Part shown: positions 43,911 to 57,064 of the stretch, in pieces
How the letters are laid out: every line of letters starts with the position of its first letter
Numbering within the stretch: the first letter of the stretch is position 1
NCBI GenBank assembly: GCA_028386065.3
Contig: JAKUCV010001309.1
Span: forward strand, 1-64,000
DNA: 64,000 nt
Source of the DNA: Turnera subulata
Lineage: Eukaryota > Streptophyta > Magnoliopsida > Malpighiales > Passifloraceae
Reading direction: 5' to 3'
The notes under the pieces: model-generated
Databases searched by the model: none
What the model saw: the letters and a program-made list of their open reading frames with translations, nothing else
Told to the model about the DNA's origin: nothing
Made by a program: the position numbers and the translations under genes

Positions 43911-46207
43911 TGAGAATACCCAAATTTGGCCCACGAATATTTTACTAAAATTAGATTCCAAACATGCTTAACTTGAGGTTAATAAGAAGATTTGATTTTG
44001 AGTCAAGGCATGATAAGAATTTAATTTATGTATTTTGGTAATCTAAACCTTTGTGCATCCAAACTTTAGGATTAATGAGATGATTTAATCTTAGGGTAAA
44101 ACATATAATAAGGTTTATTTACATTAAAATATATTTCATTTCATTTCTTGGACTCTTTTAGTTGTTTTTAACCCAATTATATTCAGGTGATTTATTTTTG
44201 GGTTAAGAATGGGTTTAAGGGTCCAAGTAATTTTTTCAGAGTTTACCCAGCCAATTGACAGATTTCTTGCAGGTTAATTTTACGAAAATCAGAGCTAAAT
44301 CATCATTTATGTAGAAATGTTATTTTTGGTATGATTTAGTATGAAATAGGCATTAAGGTGTAATCAATCTGTTATGAAATGATTTAGGGAGAGTGATAAT
44401 CAACTAATTGAGTGATTCTAGGTTGATTAAGGGTTAATTACGCGGTAAGATCAAATCAGGGTTGAATTAGGGGGATTGGGGTTTGAAAATGGAAAGAACG
44501 GGTGACACGCGGGGTAACCGGCGGTCGTAGCGTGCTGGCGGGCATCCACTCAAGACCGCCGACACTGGCGGTCTTGTAACGCCCCGAATTTTCAGTATTT
44601 AATTTTTATAGAATTTTTGGAATTTTTGGAAATTTTATTTCTAATTTTACCCTCGAGGTTTTTCCGGGTTTTTGGCCAAGTAAATTAAATTATTTTCCTT
44701 GGAAAATATTTATTTCATATTAGAGTTGTTCCTCGATCGCGTTTCGTCGGGAATAAGTCATGTTTCGACGTGAAAGGCGGGTTAAAGTAGTTAAACCTAA
44801 AACTACGTCGTTTTAGTAAAGGAAAGAAGAAAAAAAATAATAAATAAATAAAACCTAAAACCTAAGGATGGGTCAACAGGGCGGGTTGACCGCGCCAAGC
44901 CAAACGACACGACGTCGTTTTGGGCCTGGCGGGTCAAAATCCTAAGCTTCTTTCTTTTTCTTCTTTTCTTCTCTTCTGCCGCAGCCGTCTTTAATCTCTC
45001 CCACGATTTTCTCCACGATCTCCACTGAATCATGCCTTTTAACGGTTACCAATTCCAGTTATCTCTCCCATTACTTTTCTTCTCGTTTTCTTTTCTTTTC
45101 CTCCACCTTCACTATTCCGATTCACCATCATCCCTTCTCTCTTCCTTCCTCCTCGAGCCGACATTGTCTCTGTCGGTTGTACTCCCACGCCGCCTGTCGC
45201 TGCTAGTTGACGGAGAGGCCGAGCGGAACGACGAGCTGGAGTAGTCACCATCGCCGTCGATTGTTGGGGTGAGCCAACGATACCCTTCGTACTTCTTTCT
45301 CTTCCCTCAAACTCACAAATCACCGCCCTTGTCACAGAGAGTCGCCACCCCGTCAAATGGAAGGGGGATCGGGGTTCAGGCGAGACCAGTGTTTGGTCTT
45401 TGGGCGCAACAAGGTTGCACGTTGTTGTCGCCCATTGTTCGGGTAAGCTGCAACCCCTCTTCTCTTCGTCTTCTTCTGTTCCTCCTTCCTTTTTGTTCTG
45501 TTTTCTCATCGTTTTGGAGTTGATCGGTTTACTAATCGGGTCTGGTTTTTGTTGCCGGTGTGTGTGTTGGCTGGTCGTCGAGTGCATGCTGTGTCGTTGT
45601 AGTTGCGGGCGGTGGTGGATGGTTCGATGGTGGCGGTTGGTTCGGCAGTGCTGTTACAGGGCTCGGTGTTAGAATAGGTGCCCTATGCTAGAGGGGGGCT
45701 GAATAGCGTTTTATGGACAATTCGAAAACCTTGCAGGAAATAATTACGGAATTGAAAGAATGAAGGACACACCGAATTTTATACTGGTTCACACACACAA
45801 CTTGTATGGCTAATCCAGTCCTCCGAGAGACTCTCTCGAAGATTTTACTAACTACGTTAAGCTTCCGAGTGCTTAACAAACCGTTTTTACAATCCTAGAG
45901 TTCGAGTCACACGAATCTCTACACACTTACTTGAAGATACCTCACTTCAAGACTTCTCTCACAGAAAGAAAATACTCTTCCTATGAATTTGCTACAAGGG
46001 AAAAATCCTCCCTTAAGGTGTATGACTACACTTAAATCACTCAAAGCAAAACTCTCTCAAAGAGTGGATATGAGTAAATAAGATAAGCTCTATAAAGGCA
46101 ACTCTCAATCCTCTAGGATATTGGCTCATAAAATTATGTATGAATGTATGACAATGAATGCTTAAAATGTAAAGAGTTGATTGTTTTCAAACAGAGGTGT
46201 AATAACT

Positions 46208-46216
46208 CTATTTATA
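46208..46216 (-). promoter_or_regulatory. TATA box of the TGTTAGAA LTR
   Basis: The minus strand reads TATAAATAG, preceded by CC. It lies about 97 bp downstream (in the sense of transcription) of the last palindrome of the array. Confidence 0.65.
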
Positions 46217-46313
46217 GGTCTAAAAACATGTATGACTGTTGGGGAATCAATTCAAAACACCTTTAGACAAAATGGCATGGGAAGTTGAAAAAGGTTTCTG
46301 ATCTTAATGGCTG

Positions 46314-46783
46314 AACATCGATGTTTAGAATAAGAACATCGATGTTCTGCCAGTAAATATGAATTATTGGTCCAACGGTCACTAAAACATCGATGTTTAC
46401 ATAAGGAACATCGATGTTTTGGAATACTGCCAAAACAGTTTTAAAACTAATTTCATGAGAACATCGATGTTTACATACGGAACATCGATGTTTTCTGAGT
46501 TCTGCCCAAACTTCTTAAAACCACAATTGAAAGAGCATCGATGTTTAAAATCTGAACATCGATGTTTGAATGCATCCGCAAAATTGTTTGAAAGCGTCAA
46601 TTGAAGGAACATCGATGTCTCAAAGTAGAACATCGATGTTTTGATGCTGCAAATCATTTTAAGTGCAACGGTCACAAGAACATCGATGTTTGGGATTCCA
46701 ACATCGATGTTCTGAGCTTTCTGCCATTTTGGAAAATTGGTGAAGGCAGGAACATCGATGTTGGAAATTGGAACATCGATGTT
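46314..46783. promoter_or_regulatory. Array of seven paired AACATCGATGTT palindromes
   Basis: Fourteen 12-bp sites start at 46314/46335, 46386/46407, 46460/46481, 46534/46555, 46608/46629, 46679/46700 and 46751/46772. Twelve are perfect AACATCGATGTT; 46534 (AGCATCGATGTT) and 46608 (AACATCGATGTC) differ by one base. Within every pair the starts are exactly 21 bp apart. Pairs repeat every 71-74 bp. The DNA between pairs is only loosely similar (a TGC-GCCAAA type phrase, then AATTGAAG). The array lies in U3, 97-570 bp upstream of the TATA box, so an enhancer-like role is the simplest reading. In RNA, the sites could pair with each other. Confidence 0.9.
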
Positions 46784-46866
46784 CTTAGCTCAAAAATCAT
46801 TTTTATGATTGAAACTATGCAATTTGATGCATGAGTAAAATTTATTTTGTTTTGAGCCAATAACTT

Positions 46867-49198
46867 TGTGATACCCCAAGTACACCTAGGTGCCTAGAGG
46901 GATACTTAAGTGAATGGAGTCGGGTGTTACTCGTCCTTTGAGGATGCTCGTGTAGGTTATGTTGGTATGGGTCTAAGCTCGGTAACATGTGCGAGTGTCG
47001 GATTAAGGATAATGGTGCACTTAGGCTTGGCCTAGTGTGCACAAATGGGTTCGCGGTGACCCGATGGCACGGTTGGCCTGTTTAGGGTTACCGAGTACTC
47101 GACCTATATAATCGGTTGACAAAGGTTGGTTAGTGTTGGAAATGTATTACCTAGGTGCAATTGGTGCATTGGAGGCACAATTGCCCAAGGGAGAAACCCG
47201 TTGGCTCGAGTTGGCATAAATGGTGCACAACGGGCGCACCGGGGAGCCCGTCGGTGCACAATTGGGCCCGATGAGGGTAAATACGTAATTGTCCAAATCG
47301 ACCAATCAGAATGAGACATGTAGCTTGGGAATAAGCTGCTGGTGGTTTTGGTGTGCAAGCTAGTAGGTTGGTTGCCACAAAACAATAGGTTGGAAAACAA
47401 GCACGAGGTGGCATTTTTGGTGCAAGTGGCACCTAGATGTGTGTTGATGGCAAGAGGGGTGATGAGTCATCTACTTGGGCAGGACTTAAGAGGTCAGAGC
47501 AAGCACCTCTCACCCATTATGATAAGACTAAAATCGTGGCTAAGGATAGAGAAGAGAAAGAGAGAGAAAAGAGGGGAAAGGAGAGAAGTGAGCCTAGGGG
47601 TTCTGCTCTCGGCCAGACAGACCCCTGGCCACTAAAACAGTGATTCCGGACAAACCACAGGTTGGAATTGAGTGAAACAAAAGTCTATGATTAGATAACA
47701 TCTATAGCTTTCATATGGCACTAATTTTGTGGGATTTGGAGTAGAAATGGGCGAGTTATGCTCTCTGGAATGGGACTGGTCTGCAGCTGTCCAGCAGTAG
47801 TGCTGCTGCTTGACCCAGTCTTGGTTTGGAAGGTATATCTGGAGCTACCTACCTCGGATTGGGGTGTTATTGGTGGCTCTGGAAAGATAAGAGGCAGGAT
47901 TACAACTCTTATGTTGAACCCCGAAGCTGGTTCAGCATATAGAGGCCTCGTATTTCGAGGTGAAGTTCCTGTTGGTGCAGGACAGCTTCTGCCCGAATTG
48001 GGGAAAGATAAGTGTGGTGATGTTGAGTTGTGCTTTACATATTATAGCTGTTGTGATTGGGTTATAATGTGTATTTATATGTGTTTAACAGGGACCTATG
48101 TTCCTAGGATGCCCAAGGGCTCCATAGGGCAGGAATGCTTAGCATTTGGTGGCAAAGTGCTAGGTAAGTAGGTGATGCGTACTTGTGACAATTGCCATCG
48201 TGTGCTTGCTGGGCAGATAGCCCAATTGCTTGGTTGGAATGGTATTGGCACTTATGGTGCTTGTGTTATTGATTATTAACCTATGGTTGGCTTGCTGGTT
48301 ATGCCCAAGGGGCTGTGCATCATTTGCATTTGCATCATTGTATTCATGGAGATCGTTGGCCAATGGATCATGTGGGTAGTGCAAGCGGGGCTTGTACGTA
48401 CCGAGGGATTGGTGGGCACTTGTGTTGTGCGCCACATGACAGGTTATGGAACCTTGCGGAGGATTATTCCCGCTTGGTATTATTGACAGGTTGGGTCATT
48501 GCGGTGTGGGATCCGCTTGGCCAAAGGGTGGTGCTACGAAGGGCGCTGTGTGTGCCTCGGTAGCAAGCCATATGCACATTGTTGGCTATTCGGTTATGCC
48601 TCGAACGTGGGGCTGTGGGATTTGGTTGTGCATGTGTGCAGGGCTGCCGGGTTATGCAAGTAGGCCCGGAGTACATCACTTGGCTTACCCGTGGGCCTGA
48701 TCACGACGGACCGGATACCTTACTGATTGGTGGCATTTGCTATGCATTGCCTGCTTTGGGTGGTTATTGCTTGTGTGCACATTTGGTTACTGAGTTTTAT
48801 ACTCACCCCCCCATGTCTCTCCTTGCCTTGCAGGTGCGAGAACGAGTGTATGGGCAGTAGGTCGATGGGTATAGCCGAGTCGGTCTCCTTCATTGTTTTA
48901 TTGTATTTATACACTAAAGAGGTTATAACTTGGATTACAAGGGTAGTGCCCCTTGTAGCAAGAATTTTATAACATTAGTGGATATGGCTTAATAAATGAG
49001 TTTATATAATTAGTATTTTCTGTTGCCTTTGCGAATGTTGTTTTGCTTCCGTTTACGTTGCGCTCGTGTTTTGGTTAGTAACCCGCTAGGCAAAGGCGAT
49101 TAGCTTCTATGTGCTTGAGTATAGGCCTTGGGGTGCCTTGTGGCACGGTGTGGGTGCACATGGTGCCTGGCCGGTCATGCTTAGGCGGGGGCGTGACA
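46867..49198 (+). repeat. 5' LTR of the second element
   Basis: Aligns end to end with 50784-53117. The open frames in both copies (for example 48283-48486 and 52197-52400) are simply the same LTR sequence twice and match no family. The GTGATACCCCAAGTACACC start is conserved. Confidence 0.85.
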
Positions 49199-50783
49199 GA
49201 TGTGGTAGCGGAGCATAGTTATAAAATTTTGCTAAGGGGCATAGGCTGTTGAGTCTTGGCTAGTACCCATCGAGTTAGAGGTTGGGGGTTTGGTGAGAGA
49301 CTTATGTCTTATATATTTTGTTTGTGTTTTATATGTTGTTCTATTTTTGTGTTTGCTTGATATGCAGAACGGAAAATTCATGGACATGTTGTTTGGGCAT
49401 GAAATGGTTGAGAATGTGGTACTAAAGGAAGTAAGCAATGATGTTGTGGATTTGGAAATGTTTAAAGCATAGTGGATAATGTTGCAGAACCTAAGGATGA
49501 GCAAGGTATGAGGGAAATGGTTGTGATTGTAGAGTTTTGGTTTACAACTTGCAATAAAGGATGCATGATGTTTATGTTGGAATTTTAAGTGTTACAAGTA
49601 GTAACATAAGAAGGGAAGGTTTATGAATGGTCTGGACAAATACCACAGGTGAGGGTATTCGAGTTGGTTTGGGTTACTTTGAGATGTGTGTGCAGTACTA
49701 CATCTTTTTATGAGGTATAAGCGGAGTGGCACTGCGGAAGCGTGATTCGCTTATTTGGGATGCTATTGGCATGCAGCAGTGCTGTTGGTGCGCAGTTGGC
49801 ATGCTATAGTGCTGTTGATGCACAGTTGGCACGCGGCAGCGCTGTTGATGCCCAATTGGTGCGCTGCTAAGGCAATTGGTGCGCCAATTAGTGCAATTGG
49901 TTTTCATATGGCCATAGCCAATCAAGATTTGCCAAGTACAAGGGGAATTCTGGCCCAGTTAGGGCAATAGACTCGCTTGGCCGACTAGAGCTCGATTATG
50001 TGTACTAGTATACGAGTAGAGCATTTTGAGGTTTGGCTGGGACAGTTGGCCTTGTTGGTCGATTGGTGTAGCGGCGTGTGGGTAGCAGATTTTGTGGCCA
50101 GAAGGGATAATTGGCCTTGACAGCCAATTGGCATGGTTGAGTGCAGGTAGTGCACCATTATGGGGTGAACAAGAGAAAGGAGGTATTAGTGATGAGAGAA
50201 TGAGCATATGGATTATGGTAGCTTAATGAGTTATATATCGTGTTGAAGAGTTATGGGAGGAGCTTGTACGATCAGATTTGGAAGGTTAGCAGTACATTGC
50301 ACTATTTTATTTACTTTTACTATGTGGCCACAATTTATAATGTTTTGAAAGAAATATGCAAGTACTATTTAGCCTATCCATCTGTACCGTGGCAGGAAAT
50401 GCTAGGTAGTCGATAGAACTAGAATCTATAAAATTCCAATTGAATCGTCAAGGTTTGTGAAACGGGTTAATGTGAGATATGATCATAAGGATGTATGAGG
50501 ATTGTACAATTGGAACGTACATTATAAGTATCAAGCTTGGGAGACATTAAGGAGTTGAGGTTGAACTCGAGAAGAATTTCGAGGTAAATGGATTGGAGAT
50601 ACAATGGAAAGAGTTAAGAGCTGAGTAGCAAGAAGAGATATATTGGAAGTAATGAGGAATAATGGGATAACATATGAGCATATTCGGGAAGATGATTGAG
50701 AGTTACACAAATGGGTTAACGTTATCTATAAGGATACAGTAACATCTGAATTTCGCGGACGAAATTTTTGAAGGAGGGGATGA
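49199..50783 (+). other. Interior of the second element, no gene
   Basis: TGGTAGCGGAGCA at 49203-49215, four bases after the LTR, is the likely primer-binding site, close to the tRNA-iMet-type TGGTATCAGAGC. No gag or pol ORF is found. The right end keeps TTCGCGGACGAAATTTTTG and a polypurine tract (GAAGGAGGGGATGA, 50770-50783). Confidence 0.7.
49766..49868. repeat. 30-bp minisatellite
   Basis: Three 30-bp units (49766, 49796, 49826) and a partial fourth contain TTGGCATGC, AGTGCTGTTG and TGCGCAG-type phrases. It sits inside the interior of the second element. Confidence 0.75.
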
Positions 50784-53117
50784 TGTGATACCCCAAGTAC
50801 ACCTAGGTGCCTAAAGGGATACTTAAGTGAATGGAGTCGGGTGTTACTCGTCCTTTGAGGATGCTCGTGTAGGTTATGTTGTATGGGTCTAAGCTCGGTA
50901 ACATGTGCGAGTGTCGGATTAAGGATAATGGTGCACTTAGGCTTGGCCTAGTGTGCACAAATGGGTTCGCGGTGACCCGATGGCACGGTTGGCCTGTTTA
51001 GGGTTACCGAGTACTTGACCTATATAATCGGTTGATAAAGTTTGGTTAGTGTTGGAAATGTATTACCTAGGTGCAATTGGTGCATTGGAGGCACAATTGC
51101 CCAAGGGAGAAACCCGTTGGCTCGAGTTGGCATAAATGGTGCACAACGGGCGCACCGGGGAGCCCGTCGGTGCACAATTGGGCCCGATGAGGGTAAATAC
51201 GTAATTGTTCAAATCGACCAATCAGAATGAGACATGTAGCACGGGAATAAGCTGCTGGTGGTTTTGGTGTGCAAGCTAGTAGGTTGGTTGCCACAAAACA
51301 ATAGGTTGGAAAACAAGCACGAGGTGGCATTTTTTGTGCAAGTGGCACCTAGATGTGTGTTGGTGGTAAGAGGGGTAATGAGTCATCTACTTGGGCAGGA
51401 CTTCAGAGGTCAGAGCAAGAACCTCTCACCCATTATGATCAGACTAAAATCGTGGCTAAGGATAGAGAAGAGAAAGAGAGAGAAAAGAGGGGAAAGGAGA
51501 GAAGTGAGCCTAGGGGTTCTGCTCTCGGCCAGACAGACCCCTGGCCACTAAAACAGTGATTCCGGCCAAACCACAGGTTCAAATTGAGTGAAACAAAAGC
51601 CTATGATTAGCTAACATCTATAGCTTGCATATGGAACTAATTTTGTGGGATTTTGAGTAGAACTGTGCGAGTTATGCTCTCTGGAATGGGACTGGTCTGC
51701 AACTGTCCAGCAGTAGTGCTGCTGCTTGACCCAGTCTTGGGTTGCAAGGCATATCTGGAGCTACCTACCTTAGATTGGGGTGTTTTTGGTGCCTCTGGAA
51801 AGATAAGAGGCAGGATTAAAACTCTTATGTTGAACCCCGAAGCTGGTTCAGCATATAGAGGCCTCGTATTTCGAGGTGAAGTTCCTGTTGGTGCAGGACA
51901 GCTTCTGCCCGAATTGGGGAAAGATAAGTGTGGTGATGTTGAGTTGTGCTTTACATATTATAGCTGTTGAGATTGGGTTATAATGTGTATTTATATGTGT
52001 TTAACAGGAACCTATGTTCCTAGGATGCCCAAGGGCTCCATAGGGCAGGAATGCTTAGCATTTGGTGGCAAAGTGCTAGGCAAGTAGGTGATGCGTACTT
52101 GTGACAATTGCCATCGTGTGCTTGCTGGGCAGATAGCCCAATTGCTTGGTTGGAATGGTATTGGCACTTGGTGCTTGTGTTATTGATTATTAACCTATGG
52201 TTGGCTTGCTGGTTATGCCCAAGGGGCTGTGCATCATTTGCATTTGCATCATTGTATTCATGGAGATCGTTGGCCAATGGATCATGTGGGTAGTGCAAGC
52301 AGGGCTTGTACGTACCGAGGGATTGGTGGGCACTTGTGTTGTGCGCCACATGACAGGTTATGGAACCTTGCGGAGGATTATTCCCGCTTGGTATTATTGA
52401 CAGGTTGGGTCATTGCGGTGTGGGATCCGCTTGGCCAAAGGGTGGTGCTACGAAGGGCCCTGTGTGTGCCTCGGTAGCAAGCCATATGCACATTGTTGGC
52501 TATTCGGTTATGCCTCGTACGTGGGGCTGTGGGATTCGGTTGTGCATGTGTGCAGGGCTGCCGGGTTATGCAAGTAGGCCCGGAGTACATCACTTGGCTT
52601 ACCCGTGGGCCTGATCACGAAGGACCGGATACCTTACTGATTGGTGGCATTTGCTATGCATTGTCTGCTTTGGGTGGTTATTGCTTGTGTGCACATTTGC
52701 TTATTGAGTTTTATACTCACCCCCCCCCCCCATGTCTCCCCTTGCCTTGCAGGTGCGAGAACGAGTGTATGGGCAGTAGGTCGATGGGTATAGCCGAGTC
52801 GGTCTCCTTCATTGTTTTATTGTATTTATACACTAAAGAGGTTATAACTTGGATTACAAGGGTAGTGCCCCTTGTAGCAAGAATTTTATAACATTAGTGG
52901 ATATGGCTTAATAAATGAGTTTATATAATTAGTATTTTTTGTTGCCTTTGCGAACGTTGTTTTGCTTCCGTTTACGCTGCGCTCGTGTTTTGGTTAGTAA
53001 CCCGCTAGGCAAAGGCGATTAGCTTCTATGTGCTCGAGTCTAGGCCTTGGGGTGTCTTGTGGCACGGTGTGGGTGCACACGGTGCCTGGCCGGTCATGCT
53101 TAGGCGGGGGCGTGACA
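50784..53117 (+). repeat. 3' LTR of the second element
   Basis: Near-identical partner of 46867-49198. Differences seen are scattered substitutions and a longer C-run near 52725. Confidence 0.85.
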
Positions 53118-55514
53118 AACTTAGAAGAATTGAGTGTTTAACCTTGTAAAACTTAAGTTTTTAATTCTTCTTGCTTGTCACTTCAATTCTTGTGCACTTT
53201 GATCTTTGATTGATTTCTTTTTGCTTCAAGTTTGTCATCATTTTGAATTGGTTTGTCAATATCAAAACCTATATGAGACAAGGAGGCACTAGTTCTAACA
53301 ATCGGTTGCGAGTTGAGTTCAGGCCAGTGACCAGCACTGGGGGTTTGATTTTCGATAAGTGGTTGTAGCCGCTCCTTTGTTTCTCTTCTTCGTTTGTCTT
53401 CTTCTTTGCCTGATGGTTCGGTGATGGTGACGAGCAGTGGTGTTCGCTCGGGTTGTTCACGGATAGAAGGTGTGAGGGACTGATTTTGGGTGTTGTGCCA
53501 CAGCTCCGGGCAGAACTGAATTGGGGACAGTGAGGATTTGGGTTTTCCTGGCAAGGATGCGACCTCCTCCCTCCTGCTTCCTTTCAATTTCGTTTTCGTA
53601 TTGGTTGTGTTGGTGAATTGGTTGTCTTCCAGGTTGGGCAGTTTGTTGTGGCTTTTCCGACGTCTCGGGTCACTCTTCCGGCGGGTCTGACCGAATCTGG
53701 CGAGGCTGGTACACTGTTTCGGCGACCATCGGGAAACGGCTAGGAACAGTAATTTCCAGATGATGCTGTAGATTCCAATTTCCGAGCAAGTCATGTATTT
53801 TAAGGAATTTATCAATGCATTAAAATGTGGATTTAGTGGAAATCGAGTCCTGAAAGTTGAGTAGCGTGGCCGGAATATAACCGACGCACATAGTACCTGT
53901 TAGGCCGGAAAGGCAAGGCTCGGATTTACTAAGTGATATAATTTTCATGACGGGTCGGGCCAGACTCTTAAACTTCTTTATTTGATTTATGGATATGGAA
54001 TAGGCTTTAGGCCCAATAAATGGTAATTAATTTTAAGATGGGATTTAGGCCCAATGGCTATTATGGATATGGGCCTTAGGCCCAAAGAAAGATAAAACCT
54101 AATGACTAAACTTAAGCGGACTTTTAGTCTCGGGCTAAGAATATAAGATTATCCGGGCTTAGACCTTGATGGTTTAGTAACGGGCCTTGGGTTTCGGGTT
54201 AAACTCGAGATCATGCATTGGCATGCATTTGTTTATCTATCAAGAGTTAGCATTTTATATGATGTGAATGTTCGTAGGACGTTACGGACATAGGAATGTT
54301 GAGGCGGGTTGAGGCTTCGGCTTCTGAGACAATTATAATGGCCAATGTGAAGACATATAAACCTTTGCATGCTTTACTTCCTACAACACTATAATGGTAA
54401 TGATAACTAATGTGGAATGCTTGTTGGCGTTGGATGCTATATGCATGTATACTTGTTGGGCCTGTTGTGCTACTGCCTAGTTTGCACTGTGAATGCAATT
54501 AAAAACTGTTGTGATTGGAATTGTGTGCCTATTTGCGCTCACATGTGTAAATTCCGGATAAAGGTATTGTTATGGAATTATAACATGTTATTATGTTTTG
54601 GTGATAGTGTGAGGTTGTATGGGCCGAAGGCCCGGATATGAGAATGATACATAAAGTTCACACATCCCTAGATAAACACAATGTATGGCACACTGAACCA
54701 TATAAGAATAACTGAGAATAAAATACTTAATTCTAATGTGAAGTTGACCGGTAGCCCTAAGGGAGGGTTGGGTATCCTCCTGTCACATTGTGCGATTTAG
54801 CATGGTTACCCAGGGGAAGGCAGGTGCACCCCTGGAAAACTTGCACCAGTTAGGTGTGTCTGAGCGCACCCTCAAGGAGCTAGCGGCCACTTGAGATTTA
54901 TCAGTAGTTTTTATGCCTCAGAATCTACCCCTTCTGAGGTGGGACATTTGGGTTTTCACACCCGGTTTTGGACAGATACGCTACCGAGACTTGACTCACA
55001 GTAGAGGGCCCTGAATAATAAAATATTCAAACCATGATAAGATATTTAACGATAATAAACACTTATCTCTGATAATCCAATCAAGCATAATAACTACATA
55101 TAAATCTGTGTTGTGCACGGCGGTTTGTCTTGTGCACTGTGGCAGTGATTGCCAGGTTTTGATGTGATTGTACTTGACTTGTAAGTGTATACTTTGGTTT
55201 TTTTGTTTGTGGTGAGAGAGTGGTTGGTCTCACCCCCTCATAGACTTTTACAGGTTTACTGTTCGTTGAGCAGTGGAGCATATCAACAGGTGGCGGTGTC
55301 ATCCTCTCCTCGGGTCTGATCCGTAGACTTCAATTCATACATCTCATTTTATGTTATTTTTGCCTTCCGCTGCATACTCGCTTCCTTGTATAATTTATTG
55401 TATAATTGTATGTTGATTATGTTATTTGTATCGTATCCCGTGTAAGAAGGGCAATTTGGTCTTTTCATATATTTTAATTAATTAAATTGGACAATTTGGG
55501 ATACGAGCATTTCA

Positions 55515-57064
55515 TTTTGGTAGCGGAGCAGGCAATAGTGGATATGTTTTGTGCTCTTATGTACATGAGTCTGCTCCTTTTTGTGTCAACTGCTGCACTG
55601 TCTCATGCATTCATATTGTGAGTCGTACTATGGATCCGGTAGAGGATACGCACCTGCTGAGGGTCGGAGTGACCCGGTATTGTCTTTGAAATGACATGGT
55701 TGCTTTTACAGCTCCGGCTATAGCAAAGTTCGTTTTGTGGAAGATCCACTGTTTTGTCAGAGTCACTGTAGACTCTTGACTCTTTGTTTATGTTTCTTGT
55801 CTGTATGAAACTGGACAAAACAAGTAAGAACCATCGAGTTATTTTTGGAAGTTACATCTGTCAAGAGATGATCTGATATGATGCCTATGGATATGATTCT
55901 TGTAATCTTGGTGATCATGTTATTTGTGGTCTGATTACCTGACCTCGAAGATTTGAATTTACTTGTGAATGGTAATATAGATTAAATCTTGTTCGGAGTT
56001 CGAGCTGGTAATATTTTTTTGAATTAATTTGAGGTTGATTAAATGACATATTTGTAGAATTATCTTTTAATGATACTTGAGGTATTTAACTTGGTTGAGA
56101 TTTGAGGTATTGATGGTGCTTGTGATTAAAGAGTTCTGATCATGAATGGTTGTTGAAGTTATCGCTTACATGTGGGTTAACGATGCCGATAGTGCGTTCA
56201 TATTGAGGTTTGACTTCTAACGGTGATGTAATTGGAAGTTTTGATTATACTACTCTTGTGGAGGTGTAGGTTCACACATCTCTTGTGGATATTGGTAATG
56301 TTTGGGTCATAAGGCTAGATTTGTGAGCTTGTCTTGGGCGATGTGAGTTAAACGTTTGGAGTATGATATGATAAGTGTTGGAATGAACTTGTAATATTTG
56401 GGTTCTTTATCAAAAGTATTGAGATGATCGTGGGAATTATGGTCTGAGAGATAAATTTATGAGTATGAGTTATGAAAGGATGTTTAGGTCATGAGGAATC
56501 TAAGTTTTGGAATTATAGCTATGATATCTGGGTAATGTTTGGTTTTTAGTGCCTAAGGTGTGTTCTGGGAATTATATTATTTTGGCTGAATTGGTGTGTG
56601 ATAAAGGAAATACTTTGAGGTTTAGAACATGAAATAGATCATGGATTTTTGGTCTTGAGGTATTCACAATGGGAGTGATGATCTTGTTACTTAGGTAGCA
56701 ATTTTGGGTTCTGTTGCCTGTGGATATGCTTAATGGATTAAAAGATTGGATATATTTGGTTGAGTGATAATAATTAGAATTGTTTATGGATTCTGGTATT
56801 ATCAATGGTAATGATGATTGGATAAAATTCTTGGTTTGGTGCCTTGATTTTATACTCTATTGATCATGTTTGGCTAAAATCGATGATCGACTTGGTATAT
56901 TGGAGTTTTTGCCTGGAAATGTGATTGATGGTCATCATGGTTCTTTGTAGTTTTGGCCAACGGTACTTTGATACCGGATGATTCCTATTTGTGTTAGGTA
57001 AGCACATGGTTGCTTGACTTGTTATGAAAATTTCGAGGACGAAATTTTGTTAAGTGGGTAGAAT
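55515..57064 (+). other. Interior of the TGTAACG element, no gene
   Basis: TGGTAGCGGAGCA at 55518-55530, four bases inside the LTR, repeats the primer-binding site of the second element. No coding domain is present. The right end has TTTCGAGGACGAAATTTTG and the polypurine-like GTTAAGTGGGTAGAAT next to the 3' LTR. Confidence 0.7.

Larger units (their letters stand above)
46867..53117 (+). mobile_element. Second non-autonomous chromovirus-like element
   Basis: LTRs (46867-49198 and 50784-53117; 2332 and 2334 bp) start TGTGATACCCC and end GGCGTGACA. The flanking 5-bp TSD AACTT is perfect (46862-46866, 53118-53122). The 1.6-kb interior has a primer-binding site, no protein, and a pol-end relic (CGGACGAAATTTTTG) before the polypurine tract. 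The LTRs look nearly identical over long stretches, so this is the youngest layer of the nest. Confidence 0.9.
45667..53300 (-). mobile_element. Solo LTR (TGTTAGAA family), split
   Basis: The minus strand starts TGTTAGAACTAGTGCC at 53300 and ends CACCTATTCTAACA at 45667. Flanks are CTCGG and ATCGG (4/5). Without the inserted element (46867-53117, plus one TSD copy) it is about 1.38 kb. A TATA box at 46216 on the minus strand sets the orientation: U3 is on the right and carries the palindrome array. No coding region exists. The opening (GGTTTTGATATTGACAAACC) looks like a Copia LTR (SIRE or related), which is an inference. Confidence 0.75.
44575..55514 (+). repeat. 5' LTR of the TGTAACG element, split
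   Basis: The two halves align with the 3' LTR. The break at 45666/53301 is an insertion bounded by CTCGG and ATCGG. It includes a bidirectional TTTTCTTCTTTT tract, two ACGTCGTTTT boxes, and about 510 bp (near 54808-55316) that the 3' LTR lacks. That stretch ends like the region at 20930-21060 of the solo LTR, so it is ancestral. Open frames in it are not conserved genes. Confidence 0.8.

Noticed and set aside
46314..46783. CRISPR-like array (short repeats with spacers)
   Set aside because: The repeats are 12-bp palindromes in pairs with alternating 9-bp and ~40-bp gaps, and the long gaps are related to each other. This is a plant LTR promoter and no cas genes exist.
48283..52477. Paired ORFs at 47758-48860 and 51653-52891 as duplicate genes
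   Set aside because: They are the same positions of two LTRs of one element. They carry no known domain.
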